In this document: positions 16,296 through 24,278 of the stretch, piece after piece
Position numbering within the stretch: position 1 is the first letter of the stretch
Layout: every line of letters starts with the position of its first letter
Source of the DNA: Patescibacteria group bacterium
GTDB taxonomy: Bacteria; Patescibacteriota; Minisyncoccia; Phycocordibacterales; PALSA-1337
Length of the DNA: 32,450 nt
Assembly (NCBI GenBank): GCA_028865615.1
Contig: JAGWJT010000006.1
Location: 1 to 32,450, forward strand
Direction: 5' to 3'
Translations under genes and position numbers: made by a program
Notes under the pieces: generated by a model
The model's database searches: none
Seen by the model: only the letters and a program-made list of their open reading frames with translations
What the model was told of the DNA's origin: nothing

Positions 16296-16898
16296 ATGCC
16301 TACTAATAAATCTCGCGCCGAGACCGGCCTTATCGTTCCTATGACGCACGAATTCATCGCGCGGCGTATTTTCTTCGTGCGAGGACAGAAAGTCATGCTA
16401 GACCGCGACTTGGCAGAGCTTTATCAAGTCGAGAACAAACGCCTTAACGAACAGGTCAAGCGCAACATCAGCCGTTTTCCGATAGATTTCATGTTCCAGT
16501 TAAATGCCCGGGAAGTGGATGCCTTGATGCGGTCGCAAATTGCGACCGCATCCGGAAAGCGTCGTAATATCAGGTTTAGGCCGTATGCCTTTACGGAATT
16601 GGGCATATCCATGCTGTCATCCGTGCTCAATAGCGAACAAGCGGTCCAAATGAATATCTTCATCATGCGCGCTTTCGTCAGGCTCCGTCGGATGGTATCG
16701 AGAAACAAAGACTTGGAGACCCGAGTAGATAAGTTAGAGATCAACCAGATGAAGCAAGAGCTCGGCTTGGCCGAAGTCTACGGCCACGTCAAAAAGTTCA
16801 TGCCACCACTTCACGGCCAGGATGATTTGATCATTCTGAACATTCTGTGTAATTGCACAATGCGCGAGGCATTTCATCTCGCCACTTGTATTGAATGA
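16296..16898 (+). CDS. ORF6N domain-containing protein, C-terminus possibly replaced or truncated
   Basis: FIARRIFFVRGQKVMLDRDLAELYQVENKRLNEQVKRNISRFPIDFMFQL...RFRPYAFTELGISMLSSVLNSEQAVQMNIFIMRAFVRLR; start refined to the ATG 7 nt after TATAAT. Confidence 0.88.
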   Translation: MPTNKSRAETGLIVPMTHEFIARRIFFVRGQKVMLDRDLAELYQVENKRLNEQVKRNISRFPIDFMFQLNAREVDALMRSQIATASGKRRNIRFRPYAFTELGISMLSSVLNSEQAVQMNIFIMRAFVRLRRMVSRNKDLETRVDKLEINQMKQELGLAEVYGHVKKFMPPLHGQDDLIILNILCNCTMREAFHLATCIE

Positions 16899-17156
16899 AT
16901 CTGCCTTATCAGCCCTTAATCTAGTGCCGAGCAATTTCCACTGTGATGCGACATAATCCTCAATCACTTTTGCCATCCACACATTATCCCATTCATTACC
17001 GGCACAACCGGCTGTGGCAATAATGACTGAATTACTTGGATCGTTCGCCGCCAATTCGATGGCTCTGTTGCAAGCGATTGCTGTTTCTTTGCCAACGGTG
17101 ATCCGACCCGACTTGTCGCGAGCGAGATCGCAGGCGACAATCATTATGATTTTCAA
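16734..17156 (-). CDS. DUF218/YdcF-like protein, probably 3'-truncated, overlapping ORF6N convergently
   Basis: IMIVACDLARDKSGRITVGKETAIACNRAIELA...IIATAGCAGNEW...SFNTSGEMKCLA...IILAVKWWHE; TTG start with GGAGGTG Shine-Dalgarno a few nt upstream. Confidence 0.6.
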   Translation of the reverse strand: MKIIMIVACDLARDKSGRITVGKETAIACNRAIELAANDPSNSVIIATAGCAGNEWDNVWMAKVIEDYVASQWKLLGTRLRADKADSFNTSGEMKCLAHCAITQNVQNDQIILAVKWWHELFDVAVDFGQAELLLHLVDL

Positions 17157-17319
17157 ACAACACCTCCGTTTCTGGCCTTATCGGCCGGTTGAAAGTTGAA
17201 CTATGTTTAAGCTAATCGCAAATACACGAATTGTAATATTTGTCAAATCAAATCGGTGCGTGCTACATTGTCACTGCTGAAAGGCACATTACAAAGTAAC
17301 TCGCCTTCGGATAGGCAGG

Positions 17320-17370
17320 TTTGAATGGCCACAACGCGCAGCAAGTGCGAAGCGCCGGCTTTCATTCAAA
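17320..17370 (+). promoter_or_regulatory. stem-loop in the pnp 5' region
   Basis: tttgaatg ... cattcaaa 8-bp perfect arms with additional inner gcc/ggc and gcgc/gcgc pairing. Confidence 0.5.
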
Positions 17371-17395
17371 ACTGAAATCTGGGGGCGCAGAACGA

Positions 17396-17419
17396 GGCCG
17401 CGGAACAAATAGTGCGGCC
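17396..17419 (+). promoter_or_regulatory. stem-loop immediately upstream of pnp
   Basis: ggccgc ... gcggcc 6-bp GC-only arms, 12-nt loop, ending 11 nt before ATG. Confidence 0.5.
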
Positions 17420-17430
17420 GCGATTCATTC

Positions 17431-19680
17431 ATGACGAAAAAAGAGTACTCTATAGAGGTCGGCGGCAAGACTATGACCGCCGAATTCAATGACTTGGCGG
17501 ATCAAGCCAATGGCGCTGTCATGCTCCGATACGGCAATACCGTCGTATTGGCCACGGCCGTCATGGGAGGCATGCGCGAGGGAGGAGATTTCTTTCCGCT
17601 CACTGTGGACTACGAGGAACGTTTCTATGCCACAGGCAAGATACTAGGCTCGCGATTTGTGCGCAGGGAAGGTAGGCCTTCTACGGAGGCTATTTTGAGC
17701 GGGCGCATAGTGGACAGGACCATAAGGCCGCTATTCAATCAGAAGATAAGGAACGAAGTGCAGGTCGTGATCACCACTATATCGATCGATCAAGACGACC
17801 CGGATGTGGTGGCCGTCATAGCGGCATCGCTTGCGCTCGGCACCTCGGATATTCCATGGAATGGACCGGTGTCAGCAGTACGCATGTGCCGCGACGGCAA
17901 GTGGCTCGTCAATCCTGACTTCAAGGCTCGCGAGGAGGCCGGAGTGTCCATGGAGATGGTGGCTTGCGGCAAGGACGGCATGATAAACATGATAGAAGTC
18001 GGCTCGAAAGAAATATCTGAGGATGTAGCAAACGAAGGCCTGAAGCTGGCCTCGGAAGAGATAGAGAAAGTCCAGAAGTGGCAGGAGAAGATAATAAAGG
18101 AGATAGGAAAGAAAAAGACGGAGGTCAGATTGCCGGAAGCTACGCCGGGCACGAAGGAGCTTTTCGACGCCGAGATAAGGCCGAAACTGGCCAAATACGT
18201 ATTTAGCGGCGAGCCGGGGAAGGCCAAGATGGGCGAGATAAACGAGAAGTGGACATCCTTGTTCGCAGAAAAATTTCCCGAGGGACATGCCGGCATGGCA
18301 CAAGAAGTATTCGAAGATGCCGTAAACGATCTGATACACGATGGCGCCATAGATGAAGATAAACGCGCCGATGGCAGAGGAATGGACGAGATAAGACCGT
18401 TATTCGTCAAGGCCGGCGGGGTTTCACCAATACTTCATGGTTCAGGGATATTTTACCGCGGCGGCACGCATATATTGTCGACTCTGACGCTCGGTTCACC
18501 CGGTGACGCTCAAGTCATAGAAGGGGTGGTTGCCGATGAGAACAAGCGCTTCATGCATCACTACAATTTTCCGCCTTTTTCTACCGGCGAGACGGGCAAG
18601 ATAGGCGGCACGAATAGGCGCATGATCGGCCACGGCGCTCTTGCCGAGAAAGCATTGCTTCCCGTAGTTCCTGATAAAGACAAATTCCCATACACCATCC
18701 GCCTAGTATCGGAAGCGATGGCATCGAACGGATCTACTTCAATGGGCTCCGTCTGCGGCTCAACGCTCGCATTGATGGACGGCGGCGTGCCTATAAAGGC
18801 ACCGGTGGCAGGCATAGCTAGCGGTCTGATGATGCGCGCAAAGGCAAAAGGCAAAGCGCAAAATGCAAAACCGGAAGACGGTTTCGATTACAAGGTGTTA
18901 ACAGACATTCAGGGCCCTGAAGACCACCATGGCGACATGGATTTCAAAGTCGCAGGCACTCGTGAAGGAATCACTGCCATTCAAATGGATGTGAAGGTGG
19001 GTGGTATACCTTTGAAAATCTTGGCGGAAGCGTTTGAAAAGGCCAAAGCTGCAAGGTACACGATACTCGACTTAATCGAGAAAGAAATTGCCAAACCGCG
19101 CGCGTCTATATCACCAAATGCGCCGGAAATAATATCCATGAAGATAAAGCCCGACCAGATAGGATTGGTCATAGGTACCGGAGGCAAGACAATCAACGAG
19201 ATACGCGATGTCACGCATGTGGAAGATATAACCATAGAGGACGACGGTTCCGTATTCATAACGGGCAAGAATGGCACAGCGGAGAAAGCGCGCGAGATAA
19301 TATTCAATATGACCCGCGAATACATGCCCGGAGAGCGATACGACGGGGAAGTGACACGGCTCATGGACTTCGGCTTCTTCGTGAAAATTGGCCCGAATGC
19401 GGAAGGCTTGGTGCATGTCTCCGAAATGGCCCCATTCCGCGTCGAGCGCGTAGAAACATATGTCAAAGAAGGGGATAAGGTGCCTGTCGTAGTCAAGGAG
19501 ATAGACGAAAAAGGCCGAATCAATCTGTCTATAAAACAAGCCAACCCGGATTTCTTCACAAAAAAGGAAGAGACCCCCAGGCCTGCCCGCCCTACAGGCG
19601 GACCAAGCCATAGCCACGGCGGATTGGGGGGACGTGGCGGCCATCGGATGGGCGGGGGTCCTTCTAGAGGATTCAATTGA
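17431..19680 (+). CDS. pnp: polyribonucleotide nucleotidyltransferase
   Basis: Two RNase PH domains, KH (IGLVIGTGGKTINEI), S1 (GERYDGEVTRLMDFGFFVKIGPNAEGLVHVSEM), Gly/Arg/His-rich tail. Confidence 0.98.
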   Translation: MTKKEYSIEVGGKTMTAEFNDLADQANGAVMLRYGNTVVLATAVMGGMREGGDFFPLTVDYEERFYATGKILGSRFVRREGRPSTEAILSGRIVDRTIRPLFNQKIRNEVQVVITTISIDQDDPDVVAVIAASLALGTSDIPWNGPVSAVRMCRDGKWLVNPDFKAREEAGVSMEMVACGKDGMINMIEVGSKEISEDVANEGLKLASEEIEKVQKWQEKIIKEIGKKKTEVRLPEATPGTKELFDAEIRPKLAKYVFSGEPGKAKMGEINEKWTSLFAEKFPEGHAGMAQEVFEDAVNDLIHDGAIDEDKRADGRGMDEIRPLFVKAGGVSPILHGSGIFYRGGTHILSTLTLGSPGDAQVIEGVVADENKRFMHHYNFPPFSTGETGKIGGTNRRMIGHGALAEKALLPVVPDKDKFPYTIRLVSEAMASNGSTSMGSVCGSTLALMDGGVPIKAPVAGIASGLMMRAKAKGKAQNAKPEDGFDYKVLTDIQGPEDHHGDMDFKVAGTREGITAIQMDVKVGGIPLKILAEAFEKAKAARYTILDLIEKEIAKPRASISPNAPEIISMKIKPDQIGLVIGTGGKTINEIRDVTHVEDITIEDDGSVFITGKNGTAEKAREIIFNMTREYMPGERYDGEVTRLMDFGFFVKIGPNAEGLVHVSEMAPFRVERVETYVKEGDKVPVVVKEIDEKGRINLSIKQANPDFFTKKEETPRPARPTGGPSHSHGGLGGRGGHRMGGGPSRGFN

Positions 19681-19703
19681 TATTTCTCTGATATAATGGG
19701 TGC

Positions 19704-20855
19704 ATGGCTGACCAATCTTCTCAACCTGATTCGACGCCAATACAATCGGAACCTGCAACACAGGTCTCAGACGATGCAGCACATCAGCCGATAGACACGT
19801 CTGTCCTGAAGCCGTTGCGCACATACGAAAACGATGTGGCCGAAGTCTTGCGCGACAGAGGCACTTCAAAAGTAGCCATGGCGATAGCGGAGAGCAGGAA
19901 GAAAGGCCAGGGCGAGAGTGTCGGAAGTGAACAGGAGACTGACGCGTCCGGACAGCATCATGGTACAGGTACAAAGATGGTCATGCTGTCCATAAGCCTG
20001 CTACTCCTACTCGGGGGTTTGGCCGGGGCCTATTTCCTCTACAGCAAAAGCCCCCTGGCCGGACAGAGCCCCGTCAGCACGCAAAGCCAGGATCAACAAC
20101 CGGCATCATTGGTTCAAGCGGATTCCAGAGTAGCCTTGTATATAGATGGGCTTAGCGCCAACGACATATTACTGAAGATAAAATCAGAGATGTCTAAGCC
20201 TCAAGCCCCCGGAACCATAAAAGAGATCGTACCGGCCAAGACGGAGAATGGCGCTCCATATCGCGTATCCGCAACTGATATGGCTAACGTGATGGACATA
20301 CCCGCACCCGGCATCATATTGAGGACATTGCAACCGGAATGGATGCTGGGAGTATATTCGGACAATGCCGGCGACAAGAGCGCTTTCGTCGTAGTCAAGA
20401 CCGATTTCTTCCAAAACGCATTTGCCGGCATGCTCCAATGGGAATCGCTCATGCCCGACGACATAAGGCGATATGTATATATACAACCTGCAAGTACTTA
20501 CGGAATACCCGCTTCACAACCGACTACGACCCAAGCGACGACCTCCGACACGATATCCCTGGCCGGCAAAATTTCTAACGATACCGCTACCAACACAACG
20601 TCAGACAACGCTTCTTCCACAAATGCCTCTTCTACATTTGGGACCAACCAATCCGTTCCTGTGTTCTCCTCTCTGCGCGGGTCATTCAAAGACGAGATAG
20701 TCAAGAACAAGGACGTCAGAGCTTTCATCTCCGGCACCGGACAGACTATATTTGTCTATTCTTTTGTTGACAACTCGACATTGGTCATAGCGGAAAATGA
20801 CGGGGCGCTCTCGGAGATCATCACCCGGCTTGAAAACCAGGCATTTATGCGCTAG
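19704..20855 (+). CDS. hypothetical single-TM protein with S/T-rich linker
   Basis: 383 aa, TM segment MVMLSISLLLLLGGLAGAYFLY; TGATATAAT 6 nt upstream of ATG. Confidence 0.65.
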   Translation: MADQSSQPDSTPIQSEPATQVSDDAAHQPIDTSVLKPLRTYENDVAEVLRDRGTSKVAMAIAESRKKGQGESVGSEQETDASGQHHGTGTKMVMLSISLLLLLGGLAGAYFLYSKSPLAGQSPVSTQSQDQQPASLVQADSRVALYIDGLSANDILLKIKSEMSKPQAPGTIKEIVPAKTENGAPYRVSATDMANVMDIPAPGIILRTLQPEWMLGVYSDNAGDKSAFVVVKTDFFQNAFAGMLQWESLMPDDIRRYVYIQPASTYGIPASQPTTTQATTSDTISLAGKISNDTATNTTSDNASSTNASSTFGTNQSVPVFSSLRGSFKDEIVKNKDVRAFISGTGQTIFVYSFVDNSTLVIAENDGALSEIITRLENQAFMR

Positions 20856-20867
20856 GATTGTACGACC

Positions 20868-21230
20868 ATGAACAAGAGAGAACTGGAACCGTTTAGGATC
20901 AAGCTCGAGGCCGAAAGGTCAGAATTGGAATCTGAACTTGCGGAAGTGAGCAAACGCAATCCCGCCAACCCGAACGAGTGGGACGCCGCTTCCGGCAATA
21001 TGGATGTCGACAGTGCGGATGAAAACGAAGTGGCCGACAAGATGGAGGAGCTCGAAGAGAACAGAGGTATAACTTCCAAGCTTGAGGCTCAGCTGAACGA
21101 CGTCAAAGACGCGCTGGATCGTATGGCAAAAGGCGTATACGGCCTTTGCGAGAAGTGTGGCAAACCTATCAAAACCGCCAGACTGGAAGCCAATCCCTCC
21201 GCCAGGAATTGCATAGAGCATAGCTCTTGA
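20868..21230 (+). CDS. TraR/DksA-type zinc finger protein
   Basis: Coiled coil, then KGVYGLCEKCGKPIKTARLEANPSARNCIEH. Confidence 0.85.
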   Translation: MNKRELEPFRIKLEAERSELESELAEVSKRNPANPNEWDAASGNMDVDSADENEVADKMEELEENRGITSKLEAQLNDVKDALDRMAKGVYGLCEKCGKPIKTARLEANPSARNCIEHSS

Positions 21231-21268
21231 GCATACGGGCGTTCCCAGTAGACTCGTCCGCTATCGGA

Positions 21269-22801
21269 TCAGTCTATAAAATGTTGCCTGTACTGGATGG
21301 CTTCCATGATATGCGGCCCGCATATCTGCTCAGACCCGTCGACATCGGCGATCGTCCTGGCTACTTTGATGATCCGGTGGAAAGCCCTGCCCGATAGATC
21401 CAGTCTCTGTCCGGCCGATGTCAACGAGCTTCTCGCCTGATCATCCATGACTATCAAGCCGCCGATATCGCCCGCGTCCATCTCAGAATTGAGCTTTTTG
21501 TCTATACCACGCAATTTGAATCGAGCCTCCTGAACCGCCCTGGCGGCTATGACTTTTGACCGCATCGAATCCGATGATTCGGCGTCTGAGACCGTAGCAG
21601 CCATGCGCGCATAATCGACTTTGTTGACGTTGACGGTTATGTCCAGCCTGTCCATGATCGGACCGGATATCCGACGCCGGTACGTCCTGACCTCGCGCAC
21701 CGAACATGTGCACCCTCTGGATTTTGACTTGCCGCAAGGGCACGGATTCATGGAAGCAATCAGCACGCAATCGGCCGGAAACACCATGGATCCTTTTGCC
21801 CTGGATATGGTGATCGAGCGCTCCTCAAGCGGCTGCCGCAAGGCTTCTAGGACCGACCTGTCGAATTCGGGCAGTTCGTCCAGAAAAAGCACCCCCCTAT
21901 GAGCCAATGTGATCTCTCCGGGTTTCGGAAACACGCCGCCGCCGACCACTGCGGGATAAGATGCGGTATGGTGCGGAGCCCTAAACGGCGGCTTGACGAT
22001 AAGTTTGTCGAAAAAAGCCCTGGCCGCCGAGTGTATGCCCGTCACTTCTACTGATTGGCTGGCGGTAAGCGGCGGCAATATGGTGGGGAAGCTCCTGGCT
22101 AACATCGTCTTACCTGTTCCCGGCGGCCCATACATGAGGATATTGTGTCCTCCGGCGGCGGCTATGAGCAGCCCTCTCTTGGCGGCATCGTTGCCTCTGA
22201 TGACGGACATATCCGGCAATGATACGTCCGCCGACGATCCGCCCGAGGTTATGTCTGCATACCCGATCGGCTCCAAAATGTCCTCTCCGTTGAAGAAAGA
22301 GACCGCTTGACCGATAGAGGATATGCCATAAACCTTTATGCCTTCGGCTAGAGAAGCCTCAACGGAATTGTCGGCCGGAATAAATGCTCTCGTAAAACCG
22401 GCATCTCTCATCTGGCATAATATAGGCAAAATGCCCGGCACTCTCCTCAGTTGTCCGTCCAAAGCCAACTCTCCCAGAAACAACGTCTTTTCGGGATCTA
22501 TGATGACTTCGCCCGACGCGGATAGATATGCCAGAGCCATGGCCAAGTCGAATGAAGCGCCCTCCTTGCGTACATCGGCCGGCGCCAATGATATGACCGT
22601 CTTCTGATTCTTCTGCTTGGGTGATACGAAGCCGGAATTCTTGACCGCCGCAGAAACGCGGTCTTTGGCTTCCTCTACGGCCCTATCGCCCAAACCGACC
22701 ACCGACAACGCATTTAGACCGTTCGATATATCTACTTCGACGGTTATCATCTCGGCGGTCAGGCCGCACAGATGGGCGCTGTAACATTTTGCCAGGCTCA
22801 C
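21269..22801 (-). CDS. comM: YifB/ComM family Mg-chelatase-like AAA+ ATPase
   Basis: GTG start; SAHLCGLTAEMITVEVDISNGLNALSVVGLGDRAVEEAKDRVSAAVKNSGF; Walker A GPPGTGKTML; LFLDELPEF; SMNPCPCG. Confidence 0.95.
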   Translation of the reverse strand: MSLAKCYSAHLCGLTAEMITVEVDISNGLNALSVVGLGDRAVEEAKDRVSAAVKNSGFVSPKQKNQKTVISLAPADVRKEGASFDLAMALAYLSASGEVIIDPEKTLFLGELALDGQLRRVPGILPILCQMRDAGFTRAFIPADNSVEASLAEGIKVYGISSIGQAVSFFNGEDILEPIGYADITSGGSSADVSLPDMSVIRGNDAAKRGLLIAAAGGHNILMYGPPGTGKTMLARSFPTILPPLTASQSVEVTGIHSAARAFFDKLIVKPPFRAPHHTASYPAVVGGGVFPKPGEITLAHRGVLFLDELPEFDRSVLEALRQPLEERSITISRAKGSMVFPADCVLIASMNPCPCGKSKSRGCTCSVREVRTYRRRISGPIMDRLDITVNVNKVDYARMAATVSDAESSDSMRSKVIAARAVQEARFKLRGIDKKLNSEMDAGDIGGLIVMDDQARSSLTSAGQRLDLSGRAFHRIIKVARTIADVDGSEQICGPHIMEAIQYRQHFID

Positions 22802-22825
22802 ATACCCATCATATGCCTCAGCTGT

Positions 22826-22882
22826 TCAAATCCGGATAAAAAAAGTCTCAAATCCGGATAAAAAAACTATAAAATCCGAATG
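22826..22882. repeat. short tandem tcaaatccggataaaaaa repeats (two exact plus one degenerate)
   Basis: Exact 18-mers at 22826 and 22848 (22-bp spacing), degenerate aatccgaatgaa at 22871; palindromic ATCCGGAT core. Confidence 0.75.
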
Positions 22883-22896
22883 AAGAAAATTACGGC

Positions 22897-24036
22897 TCAA
22901 CGACAGAGCGCCGGATCGACGAATGGATTTTGAGCGCCGCGTATCTCGAAATGAACGTGCGGGCCCGTCGTCATGCCCGTCATGCCTATGTAGCCGATGA
23001 TGTCGCCTTTATCGACATGCTCTCCTACTCGCACGGCGGTCTTTTCCATATGCGCATACAAGGTCTGCGAGCCATTGCCATGCGATATCATGACGAAATT
23101 GCCATAGCCGCCGTTGGACGATCTGCCATAATAACCGTTGTTCTTGCTCACAGTGACGGTACCGGCTGCGGCTGCGCGTATAGGCGTTCCGTATGCTATA
23201 GCCAAGTCTACCGCGTTATGCCCATGCAAACCTTGAGTGAGCGCGGCTCCGCGTACCGGACAAGCGTAATACCCGGATCCGGCCGCCGGCCAATCCCAAA
23301 CCGGGTCCAACAGAGGCTCAAATGAAGAAACTCTCTGGTGTGCCGCTATGTATGTCCTAGACTGGCTTACAGACACGCTGCCGTGAGGTATTATCAATTT
23401 ATCGCCCGGGGTTATGATCGGAGAAGCCTGGCTTATATCATTGTATGTGAATATATCGTCCTGGCTCACTTTGTATTTTTCGGCTATAGATCCGACCGTA
23501 TCGCCGCTTTTGACCGTATACAGCACGCCGTCAACGGGTAGGATCTTCAGCTGTTGACCGGGTTGTATACTGTTGCCCGATATACCGTTGACCTGCTTGA
23601 TCGTAGCCACCGATATATCGAACATAGCGGCTATTCCGGAAAGAGTATCGTCGGATTGAACGACATAGGTCGTTATCCTGGTATTGGGCGGCTCTATGTT
23701 TGAAGATGCCGCCGCTATCTTGGCGGATAGGGCATTGTCATCTATAGGGGCCGTGCTTGACGCTACATCATCGGGTATCGGATCCGGGTTGGCCGGCGCC
23801 TCCAATATCGCCAACGTTTGTGAATCAAGCGGCGAGGAACTGCCCAAAGGACCCGTATCCGCAGAAGCTTGCTGGCCGCTCAACATGGAAGACAAGAATG
23901 AAAACAGGCCGGCATGCGCGGTCTGTCCTCTGGATAAAGCCACTATTGCGGCTAGCATAAAAATGCCCAACCATGTCATGGCACGCTTTGAAAAAGGATT
24001 CGAATATTTGGTTTCCCTATGAATTTCTGATGACAT
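22897..24036 (-). CDS. LysM-domain M23 family peptidase (cell wall hydrolase)
   Basis: Two LysM repeats (YVVQSDDTLSGIA..., YTVKSGDTVGSIA...), M23 motifs HGHNAVDLAIAYGTPIRAAAAGTV and HVHFEIRG; start taken at the internal ATG (MSSEIHRETK); the ORF track's TTG start at 24108 is possible. Confidence 0.9.
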   Translation of the reverse strand: MSSEIHRETKYSNPFSKRAMTWLGIFMLAAIVALSRGQTAHAGLFSFLSSMLSGQQASADTGPLGSSSPLDSQTLAILEAPANPDPIPDDVASSTAPIDDNALSAKIAAASSNIEPPNTRITTYVVQSDDTLSGIAAMFDISVATIKQVNGISGNSIQPGQQLKILPVDGVLYTVKSGDTVGSIAEKYKVSQDDIFTYNDISQASPIITPGDKLIIPHGSVSVSQSRTYIAAHQRVSSFEPLLDPVWDWPAAGSGYYACPVRGAALTQGLHGHNAVDLAIAYGTPIRAAAAGTVTVSKNNGYYGRSSNGGYGNFVMISHGNGSQTLYAHMEKTAVRVGEHVDKGDIIGYIGMTGMTTGPHVHFEIRGAQNPFVDPALCR

Positions 24037-24278
24037 GGCGGTTGTATCCCTGCTGTCCGTCAGGCGTGGTATCCTAGCTTGCTTTCTGCGCCGGTTTCCA
24101 ATGAACAATGGCTCTACTGAGCCAAATAATGATATCCATTAGATAAACCTTAGTTAAAGGCTATCAGTTGGGCATTTAAAGTCAATCTATACCTGTTTAC
24201 AACAATTTTTCTTTGTAGTTTGTCAAATTTTGTGTTTTTATGTTCGACTAGGAACGACCAATGCCTTATACTTGCCCC

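Noticed and set aside
18981-19974. Minus-strand ORFs of 254 and 287 aa opposite pnp
   Set aside because: Antisense shadows of the PNPase KH/S1 coding region with no recognisable domains.
22826-22882. Mini CRISPR array (repeat at 22-bp spacing)
   Set aside because: The gap between the 18-bp repeats is only 4 nt and the third copy is degenerate; too short for spacers and unlinked to cas1.
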